Source of the DNA: Coprinus comatus
Lineage: Eukaryota > Basidiomycota > Agaricomycetes > Agaricales > Agaricaceae
NCBI GenBank assembly: GCA_034638255.1
Contig: JAWPGT010000029.1
Span: forward strand, 1 to 64,000
Direction: 5' to 3'
DNA length: 64,000 nt
The position numbers and the translations under genes were made by a program. Position 1 is the first letter of the stretch; every line of letters starts with the position of its first letter. Below the pieces are notes generated by a model. That model had not been told where the DNA came from. It saw only the letters and a list, made by a program, of their open reading frames with translations, and searched no databases. Shown here piece after piece: positions 47,858-60,417 of this stretch.

Positions 47858-48428
47858 AGTTTTCTATTTTTAGCATCATTCAATTTTTATTCGTCGTTTG
47901 TTCGCCCCCCACGAAGCGGGCAAGCTCAATTTATTTGATATATTCAATATTTATACTTGCATAGATACATAGATACATAGATTTGTTATTCTATCTACTA
48001 GTACTTAACATAATACCCCCCTTCTTAGACTCAAAAGGGTTCATTAAGTCTGTGCGATTGGACAACGACAGTTAGCCATTCTTGGATAATAACAATAACA
48101 GCCATTGACTCGGACTAGTGAATGGCAGGTGCATTCGGTGGCCATCTTGTCCGGTCACACGAGCAATACTGATGAGCCATAGCATTGGAGGAAAAAGAAT
48201 TCACAAACTCACTATATTGTGTGCTCTCACGCTCGCGATTGAACCCAAGTGACCCAAGTGGTAGTCGTACCGTTGAGCCATCGTGGCGATCAAGGGATCT
48301 ACTTAGGATGTCATTGTATTCAGGGTGACGTAGTATGGGTGCAGAACTTTAGGCCGTATCCGAGTCTTGACCGGTGTGCGTTCTTCTACAGCGGAATGTG
48401 TAGAGCATCGTAGAGGGTTGTTGCGAAT
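47858..48428. other. intergenic, no supported gene
   Basis: A GATACATA-type short repeat occurs at about 47962-47985. A tRNA-like D-arm sequence on the minus strand near 48225-48290 does not fold and is not called. Confidence 0.5.
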
Positions 48429-48456
48429 CACGTGAGTCATTAAGCCCAGTCACGTG
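48429..48456. promoter_or_regulatory. paired CACGTG E-boxes before STN1
   Basis: CACGTG occurs at 48429-48434 and 48451-48456, 22 bp apart and 30-57 bp upstream of the first ATG. Confidence 0.45.
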
Positions 48457-48485
48457 ACGCTCAATTACGTACGCACACGACCCGA

Positions 48486-50910
48486 ATGTATCAACTTCGA
48501 ACCTTGACCACAATCCAGTCACTTTACAGTGTGTGGTATACTTCATACTACTCACTACCCGGTTCTCCGACCAACGTCCGGAGGGGGATACGATACATGA
48601 GCTCTGTAACAACAACAACGAACAACTCGAACTCGAACGTGAATACGAAGAAAGCTCAATTATCAAGAGCTGGAAGCATATTATTGCCACCAAAGAAACG
48701 TAGACGCTTGTCTTTGGAAGACAACCATACCCATACCTACGATAACTCCAACGTTGACAAGAGCGAGAACGTGAAACTGGATATCCCTCATCAACATTCA
48801 TTGAAGGAGTTATGGGAGTGGACGTTGAATTCTGCCTCGATTGCTAAATGTTTTGTCAGAGATGCTTTAGTCATGTCTGAAGCTCAAGATAGTTGGTCCA
48901 ATTCCCTTTTGTTTTATGTGCGAGTGTTTGAATTTATTTCTTTAGATTTTGATTTCTATTTTCTGGGAAGTGTACCGTGTCGTAAGGTAGAAATATGTGC
49001 ACTTGTTGTTGGTATTCAAGTGTTTGAAAAGAAAATTATCTATACTGGTATGTCCCTTCTTCTCTTATTCCTTTGTCGTTGGTAGTGTAAGTCTTATAAT
49101 ATCACTAAACGTGATTCTGTAGTGGACGATGGAACATCTGTAATTGAATGTGTACATACACCATCTCAACAACAGCCACGAGAGGCCATGACTATGATTA
49201 AGACTTCGGAACCTCACAAAGCTCCGAACCCATTACCCCTTTTAAGACCCATTACCCGAATTGGAGGAGTTATTAAAGTTGTAGGGAGGGTTGTTAGGAA
49301 GTTTGAGACGAGAGCGGTTTTGGTTGATCAAATATGTACGTGATTAACGGGAGACCGTGTTTGATCTGCTTGACTCGTTTAGAACAGCTACTTCGAATCT
49401 CGGCGAACAGCTGAAATATTGGAAGATTGTGAAGAACCTACATGAGGCGTGTTATTCAAGACCCGGACCTTTTGCTATTCCTTCTCATATATATCAAGAA
49501 CCACATAATGAGACACCCAAAAAAGGTGGCGCTTGCGCAAATGGAGTGACGTATGAACCGCCTTCGTCACCTGTGGTTATTCCATCCAGTCCTGGAACGG
49601 TTACAGCCTCTAGTCCAATGACAAATCCTGTCAAACCCAATCCTATCTTCCAGGTAAATCCTCTCGCATACCTTTAATTTAAAATGCTGACTACTTTCTT
49701 TCTTTGTTAACTATAGTCACCTCCTAAACTACGACATCCTTCACGACTACGTTCACATAATCTAACGGCTACTGCATTTCGATTATACGTCAAACACTTC
49801 ATCGATAATGCTCCTGATGACTTGTTTTCGGATACCGAGTCCGACAACGATGATGACGACTGGGACGGTAACGGTGACGATGACATAAACTTTCTCCCAA
49901 GTAATCAGTTGGCTCGACATATGTCTCCGACGCCTTCAAAAGCATCAACATCGAAATCAAAAGCGACATCAATGTCAAGTCAATACGGACATGAAGTCGA
50001 ACGTGATAACAATATGACTCCTCGACCGAAAGATAAACATTATATTCCTAAACCCCCCACGAAATCTGCGAAGATGAAGAATGGCCAAAAGATGTATAAA
50101 GGATTCACTTTGTCGTATCTCAGACGCATACCTGAATTATCTCTTATGGCGAAACGAGTGGTTAAACAAAAAGCTCGAGAAATGATTAAACAACAACAAG
50201 AGCAAGGCACTGTCCATCCGAATTCAAGTTCAAGATCTACAAAGGCCTCGTCGTCCTCTTTCTCCTTGACATCGAAATCCCAATCGAAATCCCAATTATC
50301 ATCTTCCTTATTCAAAATTAGCAAAGCATCACTTACCTCGAAGAAAAAACGATTATTCCAATATGCGATTTGTGAATTATTGAGAGATGGAAGCATTAGT
50401 TTGTGGGAAGGACCTAAAAGAAAGTGTCTTTTACCAAATTCTGCTAGTGCCAATGGTGCTCGCATGTTATGGAAATTCAATTCCACGACGATGTCAATGG
50501 CGAATACAAATACGAATACGTCGTTATTCAGTAATGCTACTTCAAGCACCACTACGTCGAAGAATATATTCAACGAAGATGAAAATATGGAAATAGAAGA
50601 TTTATCTGAACCGGAATCAGATGAAGAAGCATATATATCAACAAAGCCTGAAATATTATCAACTTCGATCGAAAGCGCATTAAAAGGACTAAAAGAGAAA
50701 GAAGAACATGAATTGGTAACGAAAGTGGGTAGAAGGAAAAAAGAGTTGAGGGGTGTTGGATGGACTAAAGAAGAGATTTTGGCATATATGAAAAGAGATG
50801 ATAGGTGGGCGTATATTGGAGAATGGAATGTTGGGGATGCTTTGGAGTGGATGGAAAGAGAAAAGGTGTCGTGGAAAGCTGTTGGTGATAGGTGGCTTTT
50901 GACGGAGTAA
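48486..50910 (+). CDS. STN1: STN1-like CST-complex telomere-capping protein
   Basis: STN1 binds telomeric single-stranded DNA with its CST/TEN1 partners and recruits DNA polymerase alpha for C-strand fill-in. Exons 48486-49047, 49123-49335, 49388-49653 and 49717-50910 close as 744 residues; an alternative ATG at 48597 gives 707. The N-terminal OB fold starts at about residue 160: GSVPCRKVEICALVVGIQVF, then YTVDDGTSVIECVHTP and ITRIGGVIKVVGRVVRKFET, followed by SNLGEQLKYWKIVKNLHEAC and FAIPS, matching the strand order and W-containing helix of STN1. The C-terminal half has RHPSRLRSHNLTATAFRLYV and helical KKKRLFQYAICELLRDGSIS, a possible winged-helix region, with acidic and Ser-rich linkers. 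A nuclear localisation signal PPKKRRRLSL is near residue 75. The assignment rests on motif pattern, not a search. Confidence 0.78.
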
Positions 50911-53514
50911 AGAATAAAAAAATTAAGTGAAGGTGAAAGTGTGGTACTGTGTTGCGAGGATCAGCTTGGGATTTTGAACCTTGATTTCTTGGTCTGTTAT
51001 TTTTTTGTTGCATTTGCATTTCTTTGATATCAACAATTACGCATTAATCTTGTACATGTATGCATAGTATTTATCGTATTCTTTTACTCGTGATTGCCAG
51101 ATTATACCTCTAATACTCTCTCTAACGGACTTTCATGTCCAGGAAATGAACTCATGAGCATAACCACTGTTTGATGTATTCTTCCCAAAGTAGCTACTGA
51201 CTGACATAGTCCGTGAAATAAGAGTACATCGCTGTTCGTTGTTCATATTGCCTATTTTCTTTATTCCTTCAGCTCACGAGACCACTCTTACCCTTCCTCA
51301 TTTAAACCATTGAATACACCTAGCCCTCCGACTCAGACTCCCGACCTCCTAGAAGCTTATGGGCAGTTCGAACTGGTATCGCTAGTATTAATACTTACTG
51401 AAGAATCTGTTTGTCTATCATCCGATCCACCACCCCCAGCTCTGTATATCACTATGTGCACAATTCTCCTTTCGAAGTACCGAAGTGGCGGACTAAGCAA
51501 TAGCCGAGATTTTCAGGAGGTTGTCCCCGGTTTCCGGACATACATGATTGTCGCTGAAGGCCCAAATTAGACATGGTTGGGACGAGCAAAGAGCAGGGTC
51601 CGGTCATTTCCCTGAAGAAATGCCCTGATGGCTTCTTTGAGGAAGCAATAATAGATTGTAGAAATGTTGAGGTGAGGTTGTGCATGCATTACATTTTATG
51701 TATGTAAGTACAGATAAGTATGTTCGAAGCTCGCATAGTTCCTTGTTCGCTGGTGCTGCTCACTGCTTCTATAAAAAGGAATGTACCGTATTTAATATTG
51801 GAGTGAATTTTTATGCTCTTATTTTTGTTCCACTCTCGTAGGAAATGGGTGTTTGGAACAGTTAATCGAGACTGATAAAGATAAGGATAAGGGTAAGTCA
51901 CTAGGTAGTTAGTGTATGATATAAGATTCCTGGGAAATGTGGTGGATAATCATTGACAAGACGTTATTGCTGTAGTCTTTCCATAGCCAACCTCAATGAT
52001 AGACTATAGTTAATGAACAAGGATTTGTGACCCCACAACAAGAACAGCCTAATCGAAGTCGAAAGCACAAATTACTAGTAAGATAAAGAGAACAGAAACA
52101 GTAGCTGAAGGATGCCAATCGGGGTTGGGTGACGATCGTAACGCAAGGAAACTAGTACGGGGGCAATTTGTCGTTTTCTGTATCTGTATGGGCATTCATT
52201 CCGAGCTCCCATTATATTTATATTGCGAGAACTACTTACCATCAACTTACCATCCCATGCGCCTAGGTTCAATGATAAAATTATGTTGTATATATGCTCA
52301 AATTATATTTACCTTGCTCCTTATGCTATTAATAGATTGGTCACAACCGTTTTTTTTGATCCTTCGCGAGAATGATACGTCTTTCTCATTGTTTCAACAA
52401 CACAACATAATCGAGTACGTTCTCCGTTGTCGAATAATATATAGTACATTGTGGTGTTTGTTAATGAAACTTGTTAGGTTACGGAACATGTACCATGTGT
52501 CCGGTGGTTTCTCACCGATAGAAGCAAGTTTTCGCTGTTTTCAACAAATTAGTCGAAAGTAACATGACTCATGAACAGTCAGTGAATATGGGACTGAAGG
52601 GCACTCATATAGTTATCTACCTTCATGTCATCCTCTACCACTTACGCATATACTCAGCTAAACCCTGAGCACGACCATGATTCGATTCCGACGGGTGATG
52701 AACAGGGACATGAGTTAGAACGACAACAATCTTCAAGCTGGTATAGGGTATCGTAAGGGTTTAGAGAGTTTCGAGAGATGAATACTGGATTGCTGTTGAT
52801 CGTGGCATCCCAGATATTCTTTACGTTTATGAATCTTTCAGCAAAAACGCTGAATGGGATAGATACTCCAATATCTCCCTTACAAGTATGTTCTATTGCT
52901 TGGCGACTATGGATTGACGTTAATGCTAATGTATTTGAATCGCGTTCACCATAGCTCGTCCTATTCCGAATGGTATACCAATCTCTGATCTCATACATTT
53001 TAATTTCGCAGGTAATGATAGTGAATTACATATATCTGTTCAATTACTTACATGTAAGTCCCGTTTGCGATTATTCGTCTTCAAAGATAGTTAATATAAT
53101 GAAGTTTTTCATCACACAACAAATATAGGCTGAGCGATCATGCTCTAGGCACGCACGCACCGCCGAACAACTTGAATATTTACTACATAATTGTATCGAT
53201 GTCACTGGTTGATTTACTGCGGACAACTCCTGGGCGGTTCATCTCATGTAATATCTCGTATATATATGTTGTAATAGGCCGCCGAGAAGGGAGACTTATT
53301 ACAACAATTTACTAACACCAGTATACATTATACTCAAACAATTGGATGCAGATACACTGTTAGGAAAATAAATAAAAAATCATAAAGTCCAGAAGTATGT
53401 ACTGAATTCGATATACAAAGAAAAAAGAAAAGAAAAGAAAAACTCGAATCTCCATCCTACAAATGGAGAAACACAACCCCTGTCAAACTACGAAACACCC
53501 GATTAACTTATCTC
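50911..53514. other. 2.6-kb gene-free interval
   Basis: Frames in this interval lack codon structure, splice continuity and domains (the longest, 145 codons at 52125, is not gene-like). A purine-rich tract (AAAGAAAAAAGAAAAG type) lies at about 53418-53442. No transposon ends were recognised. Confidence 0.55.
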
Positions 53515-55496
53515 TTAAACAGTGTATCGGAAGAACTAAAAATAAACAAGTCCAAAGTCAGAATACCAAGATGATGGAGGGGTTAAAGCGAAAACTTACT
53601 GATGCATTATCTCCCTTGTTGCGTTCAGAGTTCTTCATCTCATCAGAATAATCATCCAAAGTCAAACCTTGTGCTTTCATCTCACTATCACGCCTAGCAT
53701 TCTCACGTACGAGATACAAATGCATGTAGAGACTTAAACACATACTCATGGTGACCATACCAAGTAAGAGACCGTGGCCGGAGAAGTAACGAGGAGAATC
53801 GACAGCACGGAAGGAGAAACCTGAGATGACACCACCAAGATTGCCGAAGCCTAGTAAAAAAGAAAAGAAAAAGTTTGAAAGACAGCACTTATCAGAAAAA
53901 GATAGTAAGTACTAACCGACATGCATGGCAATTCCAACAGCACGCTTCGTAGCACCACCAATGTTGTTTCCATTCCATGCAACACCCATTGGTACATTGG
54001 GATAGATACTGGAGGTTAAATTAGAACTCTTGACACGACGAGGGAACTTGGCAAAAAAGAAGCTTACCCAGCCACCGCAAAGAACGTTCCAATATATTGT
54101 ACCACGGGTTTTTCGGTTGCAATTAACATAGTGAATCCAATGATAGTAACGAGGCAAAAGAAGATCATGTAAGGTCCTCGTTTCTTCGACTTGTCAGCAG
54201 CATAACCGCCGTAGATGGTTGCAACACAGCCAAACACATATGGGGGTACACTCATGAGCTGAGACCTCTCATTGCTGTATTTCATGCCGCGAATGATAGT
54301 GGGGAGGAAAAGGGAGATCGAATACAGGGGAGTGTAGATGCCTGTTGAGAGTAATGGTGAATATCATTTTGTTTGGTTGTTATCTTGGAAGATAGATAGA
54401 CAAACCAATTGTAATAAGCATGTGCACATAGATCTTCCAATCCTTGACAGCATCCCAGAAATAGCGCATCGAAAATTCATCTGCAAGCGAACTACGATCC
54501 TCCTTCAGGCGAGCCTTGACCTCAACCTTCTCTTCCTCTGAGAGGAACTTAGCGCTATAAGATAAATCATTAATTTCAGGACAATTTGAAAAAAAGCATT
54601 GGTACTGTGACGTACGTATCTGGACTATCGTTAACAGCCCATTTGGTGAAGATTGCCACGATTATGGTAACAAGACCTTCCAAAATGAAGATCCAGGCCC
54701 ATCCCGGTTTTCCAGCAGTACCGTGCATTTCGGAGATACCACGAGCGAGCAAGCCACCGAAAGCTCCAGCAAGAGTAGCAGCCGAGAAAAAGATGGCCAT
54801 GCGGAGACCACATTCATGGCGCCTATACCAAAGGGTAATGTACCATGTAACACCAGGGAAAAGACCACCTTCAGCGATACCCAGCGCCATACGTGCGAAG
54901 AGTAGGCCTGTAAAATTCGTCACAAGACCCATCAATGTCATGCCTAGAAATAGATCCTAGTAGTTAGCAACATATATGCAAGCATGAAATTGGAAATGAC
55001 GTACAAACACCCCAAGTAGTCATCATAATACAGAGCCATAGGGAAGGGCTCGTTCGCTTCATCATGATATTACTGGGAATTTCGGCCAGGACATACCACG
55101 GGAAGAATACAGCGAGAGCAATCTATAGAATGCGCCACCAATGTTATCAATAACGGAATTTATACGACATAGTAGACGGATGGAAGCTAGCCTCACATTG
55201 TAATCAAGTCCCGCCATTCCTAGGTCCTCCTCTAAACGTGCCAAGCGAGCATTGCCGATATTGGTGCGATCCAAGAATGATAGACTTTAGTGGATGGTAT
55301 GAGTTAACAGCACTGTGGCAATGCAATTTAAAGCAACCTACAGATAGAGAAGTGAAAGGAACGGAACGATATTCCAGTCCAACTTCCGCAAAAGCCGGGC
55401 AGTTCTACCCTGGTCGAATGCCCTCGACTCGAGAGTACTTGGCGATGGTACATCACGAATATGCTGAATTTCAGCCTTTTCGTTCTTATCTGACAT
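53515..55496 (-). CDS. MFS anion:cation symporter, Dal5/allantoate-permease-like
   Basis: Transporter of the family importing organic anions such as allantoate, nicotinate, pantothenate or biotin precursors. The first exon (ATG 55496) encodes MSDKNEKAEIQHIRDVPSP and, before TM1, RLLRKLDWNIVPFLSLLYL, which an intron joins to SFLDRTNIGNARLARLEED, the DRxNIGNA signature of the family. Downstream are GLLFARMALGIAEGGLFPGV and ITLWYRRHECGLRMAIFFSA, then TIYGGYAADKSKKRGPYMIF in the second half. The last exon after KNSERNKGDNAS is FFRYTV with stop at 53515; the longer read-through to 53558 would be an unspliced intron. About twelve TM segments in all. Confidence 0.88.
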
Positions 55497-57110
55497 GGTT
55501 ACAGAAACTCAGAGGGTCTGTTGGAAAGAAAAGAAAAAAGTTGGGATGGAGTTGGGGGGAATAATGTTATACTGCCCTATGTACATAAGACCTCTCTTAT
55601 ACAACGGGGACCAAACCTAGGGGAGCAATCAGGGTCAATAGGTCTTGTCACTTTTGGTAAACGCTTGTGGTAGTGGATCTGGTGATTAAACAGTTCCCGC
55701 CTTGGCAGATGGATGGATTTACGATTTGGGCTGAATTTGAGCAAAGCGCTGAAGATTACTATTGCATGCCGAGCAAAGCATACGCACCATGAGTCTGTGA
55801 CAGGTACGAAGGGCATTTTGTACAGTAATACGGGCGCAAATTTCGGGTTTGATGGTGTAAGCTGGTGTAAGTGTTCAATGCATCGAACGAGCTAGTACAT
55901 TTATATTCCGCGTGACAGGTTCTTCATCGACATCAGCGCAAAAACACTTCCCCTTCCCTGAAGGACTGAACTACCCTCATTTACGCTATCCTTCATGTCC
56001 TACCAAATCACATCTATTTAGTGCTCTACTGCCGACCGAGAAGATTGCGAGGAAGCTGAAATAACTTGAACTAGGTTTGAGATGTGTTACCGTTACTCAA
56101 TAATTAATTTACGGAAGCGAACTTAAAAAATAAACCTATTTTATTTATATCTATAGAATCCCGAAATGGGAGAATCTGACCGACCCTATGTTTCGGTTGC
56201 TACACTGTGGAGCAGGTACATACTTCTTTGCCAATTTCAAGCTATGCGGTTTACAACCCCCAACTTTCGGACTGGCTTTACATCTGTTACACTCCGTTTT
56301 GCATATTCCTGAATGGTATATAGGGGCTTCCTTCCGATACAAAGGAGTCTGAACGGCTCTCACAGAAGTCCGTCAGCATGAAGTAAAACGCAAAAAAATA
56401 CATCATAAGGTGCATCACCTGAGCGTTCTACTCCGAACTCGAACTCTTGGACCTAAGGCCTCTGATCTGGTAGGATAGGAGCAATGTGGATTGGGCATCT
56501 TGGCATTGATACTTGTATGCCCATTTCACCCAAGTTTTCGCCTATCAATCCTGGGGTGGAATTTGATCGCTCGTTAACCTTTCTTCCACACCATTGATCA
56601 ATCAGATTTTTCAAACCCAGTGTTCATTTGTAGTCAACCCTCCGGAAGTCTATGATAATTTACCCTTATGAGCGCCAGCCACCATATATGCTGCGTAACA
56701 AGCTTGGGCGCAAGTACATTATTGGGCTGAGATGTGTCTCATGTTCTTATCAAAACGTTTCCTGTGCGTTTTCTGTAAGTCTGCTCCAAAAATAGATGCC
56801 AGGGGAGCGGGTCAACAAAGATCCACTTGTGGACTCGTTAATGCCAAGAGGATACATCGTGACGAATTTAGCTCCTATATGGAGAAAAACCCCAGGAGAC
56901 GGAGCTCCCCTTGGTATTATTTTTTATGTTCATCCCGCTCGTTTAAATATAGCACTTACATTCACAGTGCACAGACTTTTATGTTAACGGTAAAACCGCG
57001 GAAATCGTTCAAATCAATTGAGTCAACATAGAATTATGGAATAGGGACGATAGAAATTAGACATATGTATATAATGTAGCCCTCGACCCAGATTTTAACC
57101 ACCATAACAA
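55497..57110. other. 1.6-kb gene-free interval
   Basis: No frame with domain, leader or splice continuity. A minus-strand 70-codon Cys-containing frame at 56151-56363 is not supported by neighbours. Confidence 0.5.
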
Positions 57111-58276
57111 TCATACCGGTTCACTTCTCTGATTCCCATTGACATCGCATCCTTTCTCCCCCTTTCTTTGGTGTATATGTGCACGGTCAGCTACTTCACC
57201 AAGTATACGCTCCCTCAAAACAATCAGATATCGAACAATAACGAACAGAACAACCTGACCAACAGCAATTCCGACGATATATGCAACTAAGATAGCACTT
57301 TTACCTTGTGGGTTGAGGAAAGAGTATGCTAATCATGTGTAGAATGCCCGTCAAGTTCCCCATCAAGTAAAAATGAATACGTATGCCAATCAGATATTCA
57401 AAGTTGGTGTGAGGTAGACAAAAAAAAAACTAAGCGATTGGTTGCACATCAAAATAATTTTCACTCACTATAAAAGCCCTGCGTAGCATGGGTGAGGTAC
57501 GCAACGCCTAGATATGCCCCAAGAACGATAATGGTGATGGGGAGTTGGATCCATGGTAGAGGAGGTAAATTCGTGAAGAATAACTCGCACAAGACGAATA
57601 CGAGGTTCAGGATGTGTTGAGTAATATTTCCCCATGCTATTATAAGGCAATTTGTGAAGTATTTTAATAGATTTTTTTTAGAAAATAGTCAAGTAAGAAC
57701 GTACCATCGTATGCTGTTATGAAGCTCGCTGGAGATGAAAGTAACGCCCAGTATATGACAGTCACGATGATCGCTATAGTTAACAAGCCAAAAAAAAAAG
57801 GCCGGGAGATTAGAGATCAAAGAAGAGTTCGGTTATGTTTTGTGAGGGACTCACGAAATGTAGCTATTGTGCAGAAGAGCGATTCATGAAGGAATTGTAA
57901 CACTTTCGACCACGATTGGAGTGGATATCGGAATCCGTTTTTCGCGGCTGCAGTATCGAAACAAAGTGATTGAACTGCAGAAGCAAAGAACCAAGCCGTA
58001 ATTCCCACAAATGACAGATGGGTAAAATACGCGAAGTATCTATGTGCGAAAATCGTCATGATTTAATCAATGAAGTAATCCAACACCCAGTGGTACTTAC
58101 GCATCCGCTTCATCAAGCCTGACACCTTCCCACACCAAACTGAAGATGGTTGTAGTTAGTGCATATATACCGAACAAGAGGCGCAAGTATCCTAGAAGGC
58201 GTGGTGATAACAAATATGAAGTGACGTATTTGCAATTAGCGTCAAAGACCACAGTACTAGAGCCGACAGGCTACAT
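57111..58276 (-). CDS. multi-pass membrane protein, tandem copy A
   Basis: Exons encode hydrophobic segments YLRLLFGIYALTTTIFSLVW, then VRLDEADAYFAYFTHLSFVG, WFFASAVQSLCFD, FLHESLFCTIATF, AIIVTVIYWALLSSPASFIT, LNLVFVLCELFFTNLPPLPW, ITIIVLGAYLGVAYLTH and AILVAYIVGIAVGQVVLFVI, about seven helices, with a basic tail ending RSEPV. The family may be related to FAR-17a/AIG1-like membrane proteins, but this is uncertain. Copy B lies 345 bp upstream with the same layout. The ATG that aligns with B's start (58274-58276) is followed directly by TAG, and I find no other in-frame ATG before the first helix, so the start is unresolved or the gene is disabled. The rest is open. Confidence 0.65.
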
Positions 58277-58620
58277 AGTCTGGTTGTGAAGCTGATGTTG
58301 GTCAAGGGGTTGGTGAAGGTGTGAGCTCGCTGAGCGCTGAGCGCTTAGACGCCTCTCTTCATTTGTGTTGTTTCCGCGTGACCCAGTTTCTCGGGAGCGG
58401 TTAGCGCGCGTTGACCTTCGTGGCGGTGACAAGTAACACCCCCGAGAAGTAAAATTGGTCTCAACTCGAAATAAATCTTACTACTACCATCAGTGCATTC
58501 AGTATGCATAAGCTTTTATATATAACATATAATCCAGAGAATGATAACAGGGAAACCTTCATTATAGCTATTTCCAACCATAACCATGCCCCCCCCAGAT
58601 AAATCAGAATCCGACTTTGA
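58277..58620. other. spacer between the tandem membrane-protein genes
   Basis: Contains an AGCGCT/GAGCGC palindromic cluster at about 58335-58350, otherwise plain. Confidence 0.5.
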
Positions 58621-59679
58621 CTATCTTCTTGTGGATACTAGAAAATCATCAATAGTTGAAACGTTCTTGTAATTCGGACCTTTCATCTCATGAACATGAG
58701 AAACTTTGCCTCCATTTGCTTTTTTAACAAGTTTCTCCTTCAACACGAGTAGATATCGAACAATCACGAAAACGACGGTTTGACCAACCGCAATTCCTAT
58801 AATATATGCTGGTAGAAGAGAACCTGTCTTCTTGGGATTGAGAAATTCATACGCTAAAATAAAATAAAATAAAGAAAGAATAGTTTTCTTTTTCGAAAGA
58901 CCAACTTACTATAAAATTTTAGTGTAGCATTGGTAAGATAAGCAACACCTAGATATGACCCAAGAGCGACCAATGTAACAGGAAGTTGAACCCATTTAAG
59001 TGGTGGAGCATTTGTAATGAATATTTCGAGAAGTGCGAAAACTGTGTTCAGTATATGCTGAGATATATTCGACCAAGCTATTTACAAACAACATTGGGAT
59101 TGTCAGAAAAGGGTGGTAAACAAGCACACTAAACGAACGTACCAACGTAAGTTGATGCAAAGGTAGCTGGGCTAACAATCAACCCCCAATATACGACACT
59201 GACGATTATGGCTGGAAATAAAGAAGAGGCGGTTGAGCTGGTGCATAATTGATTCCGGGAATGTCACGTACGGAAAGTGGTTATTGACGCGTAGAGCGAT
59301 TCGTGGAGAAATTGGGCTATTCTAGGCCATCGTTGCAAAGGGTAACGAGATTGTTTGTTGGCAGAGAATGCGAGGGTATGAATCCCGGATATGACGAGGT
59401 AGGCTGAGATACCGATATAAGAGAGGTGGGTGAAGTATGATAAATATCTTGTAACGTAGGTACATTAGTTATGTTGACCATCGTGCTGCAGACCAATGCA
59501 TACTCACCTATCAGCCTCATTGTATCGAACACCATCAATAACCCAGCATGTGATGGATGTCGTTAGCGCATATGCACCTAGTAAAAGACGTATAGATCCT
59601 AGAGTTTTCTGGCAGAAATCAGGTAAGAGGTGACATGTTTGTGCTCAGAATCAAACACAACAGTGGATTTTCCTGTCAT
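58621..59679 (-). CDS. multi-pass membrane protein, tandem copy B
   Basis: Paralogue of copy A. The start exon (59679-59662) encodes MTGKST; a 53-nt GT-CAG intron then gives KTLGSIRLLLGAYALTTSI. Following parts match A segment by segment: YFTHLSYIGISAYL, SRYPLQRWPRIAQFLHES, AIIVSVVYWGLIVSPATFAS, HILNTVFALLEIFITNAPPL, VTLVALGSYLGVAYLTNAT and PAYIIGIAVGQTVVFVIVRY. The tail is longer and hydrophilic, ending DDFLVSTRR. About seven TM helices, no signal peptide needed. No enzyme or transport motif recognised. Confidence 0.75.
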
Positions 59680-60133
59680 TGGGAACTAAGGCAAGGGGGG
59701 AGGGAAGTAGATAGACAACAACAACGTTGTACTTCCATCTTTTAGTACAGCTTTTGATGTTGATGGGCTAACGATAGTGTGTCAAGAGCCCTTCTTTTCT
59801 TTGATTTTCGTATAGGGCAGTACGCTGGGCGTTGTCTAGGCAGTAACCGCAAGAGAAATTGCAAGTAGATGTCGAGTTTTGGAAAGGGGTCTTTATCAGG
59901 GAGGACCACACAATGAGTATAAAGGCATATCATTTTCGCGTGTTCTGTGTTGCGATGACGGCAAGATGACGGCCATCTCGGAAGTTGATGATTTGATGCC
60001 TTAAACATGAGCAAGACGTCAGACATTAATGAAAGTAACTGAAAAAAGGGCGCAGATTGCAGAATTCTGGATGGTTAAATAAATGAGAACAGTTAGAGCG
60101 GAAATAGGTAGAAACATAATATAAAAAAAAGAA
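59680..60133. other. intergenic, no supported gene
   Basis: A 94-codon minus-strand frame at 59742-60026 has no homology clue and is not called. Confidence 0.5.
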
Positions 60134-60225
60134 TCCGATCTACCTGGCTCGAACAGGTGACATTGAGATGAACTCGTGATGTATCAGATTACAGTCTCAC
60201 GCTCTTCCAACTGAGCTAAGATCGG
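60134..60225 (-). tRNA. tRNA-Tyr(GUA) with intron
   Basis: The seven-pair acceptor stem is CCGATCT with AGATCGG plus discriminator A. The D-arm TTAGCTCAGTTGG and T-arm CCTGTTCGAGCCAGG are normal. The anticodon stem TGAGA/TCTCA encloses CTGTAA, giving anticodon GTA. A 19-nt intron follows base 37, the position where eukaryotic tRNA-Tyr genes carry their intron. Transcribed away from the lectin gene. Confidence 0.92.
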
Positions 60226-60314
60226 ATGCGAGGAAAGCCTATATCTATGCTGCCAGCCCCTCGTCAGGCTTCTGTAGCTACTAAACGGTATACGAAGTGC
60301 TCTACAATACGCAG

Positions 60315-60350
60315 TGACGTCATGCTACTTTTCAAGGCCTAGTATATAAA
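60315..60350 (+). promoter_or_regulatory. CRE palindrome and TATA box of the lectin gene
   Basis: TGACGTCA at 60315-60322 is a perfect CRE/ATF site. TATATAAA at 60343-60350 is 68 bp before the ATG. The combination suggests stress- or cAMP-responsive bZIP control, which is an inference. Confidence 0.5.
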
Positions 60351-60417
60351 GTGAATTCATTCATCCTCTCCCAACTCATCTCATCCTATTACATCTCTAA
60401 CATCTAATTATTCTACT

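Noticed and set aside
48165..48205. CTGATGA followed by GAAAA, resembling a hammerhead
   Set aside because: Stem II is only three pairs with extra unpaired bases before GAAA, and no stem I or III partner is visible.
48215..48295. tRNA-like sequence on the minus strand (GGCTCAACGGTA and GGGTTCAATC)
   Set aside because: Acceptor and T stems do not pair and the anticodon arm is ambiguous; at most a very old tRNA fragment.
52125..52562. 145-codon plus-strand frame
   Set aside because: Mixed composition without codon bias, leader, TM topology or splice partners; looks like chance.
59742..60026. 94-codon minus-strand frame
   Set aside because: No recognisable motif and it lies in an intergenic, tRNA-proximal region.
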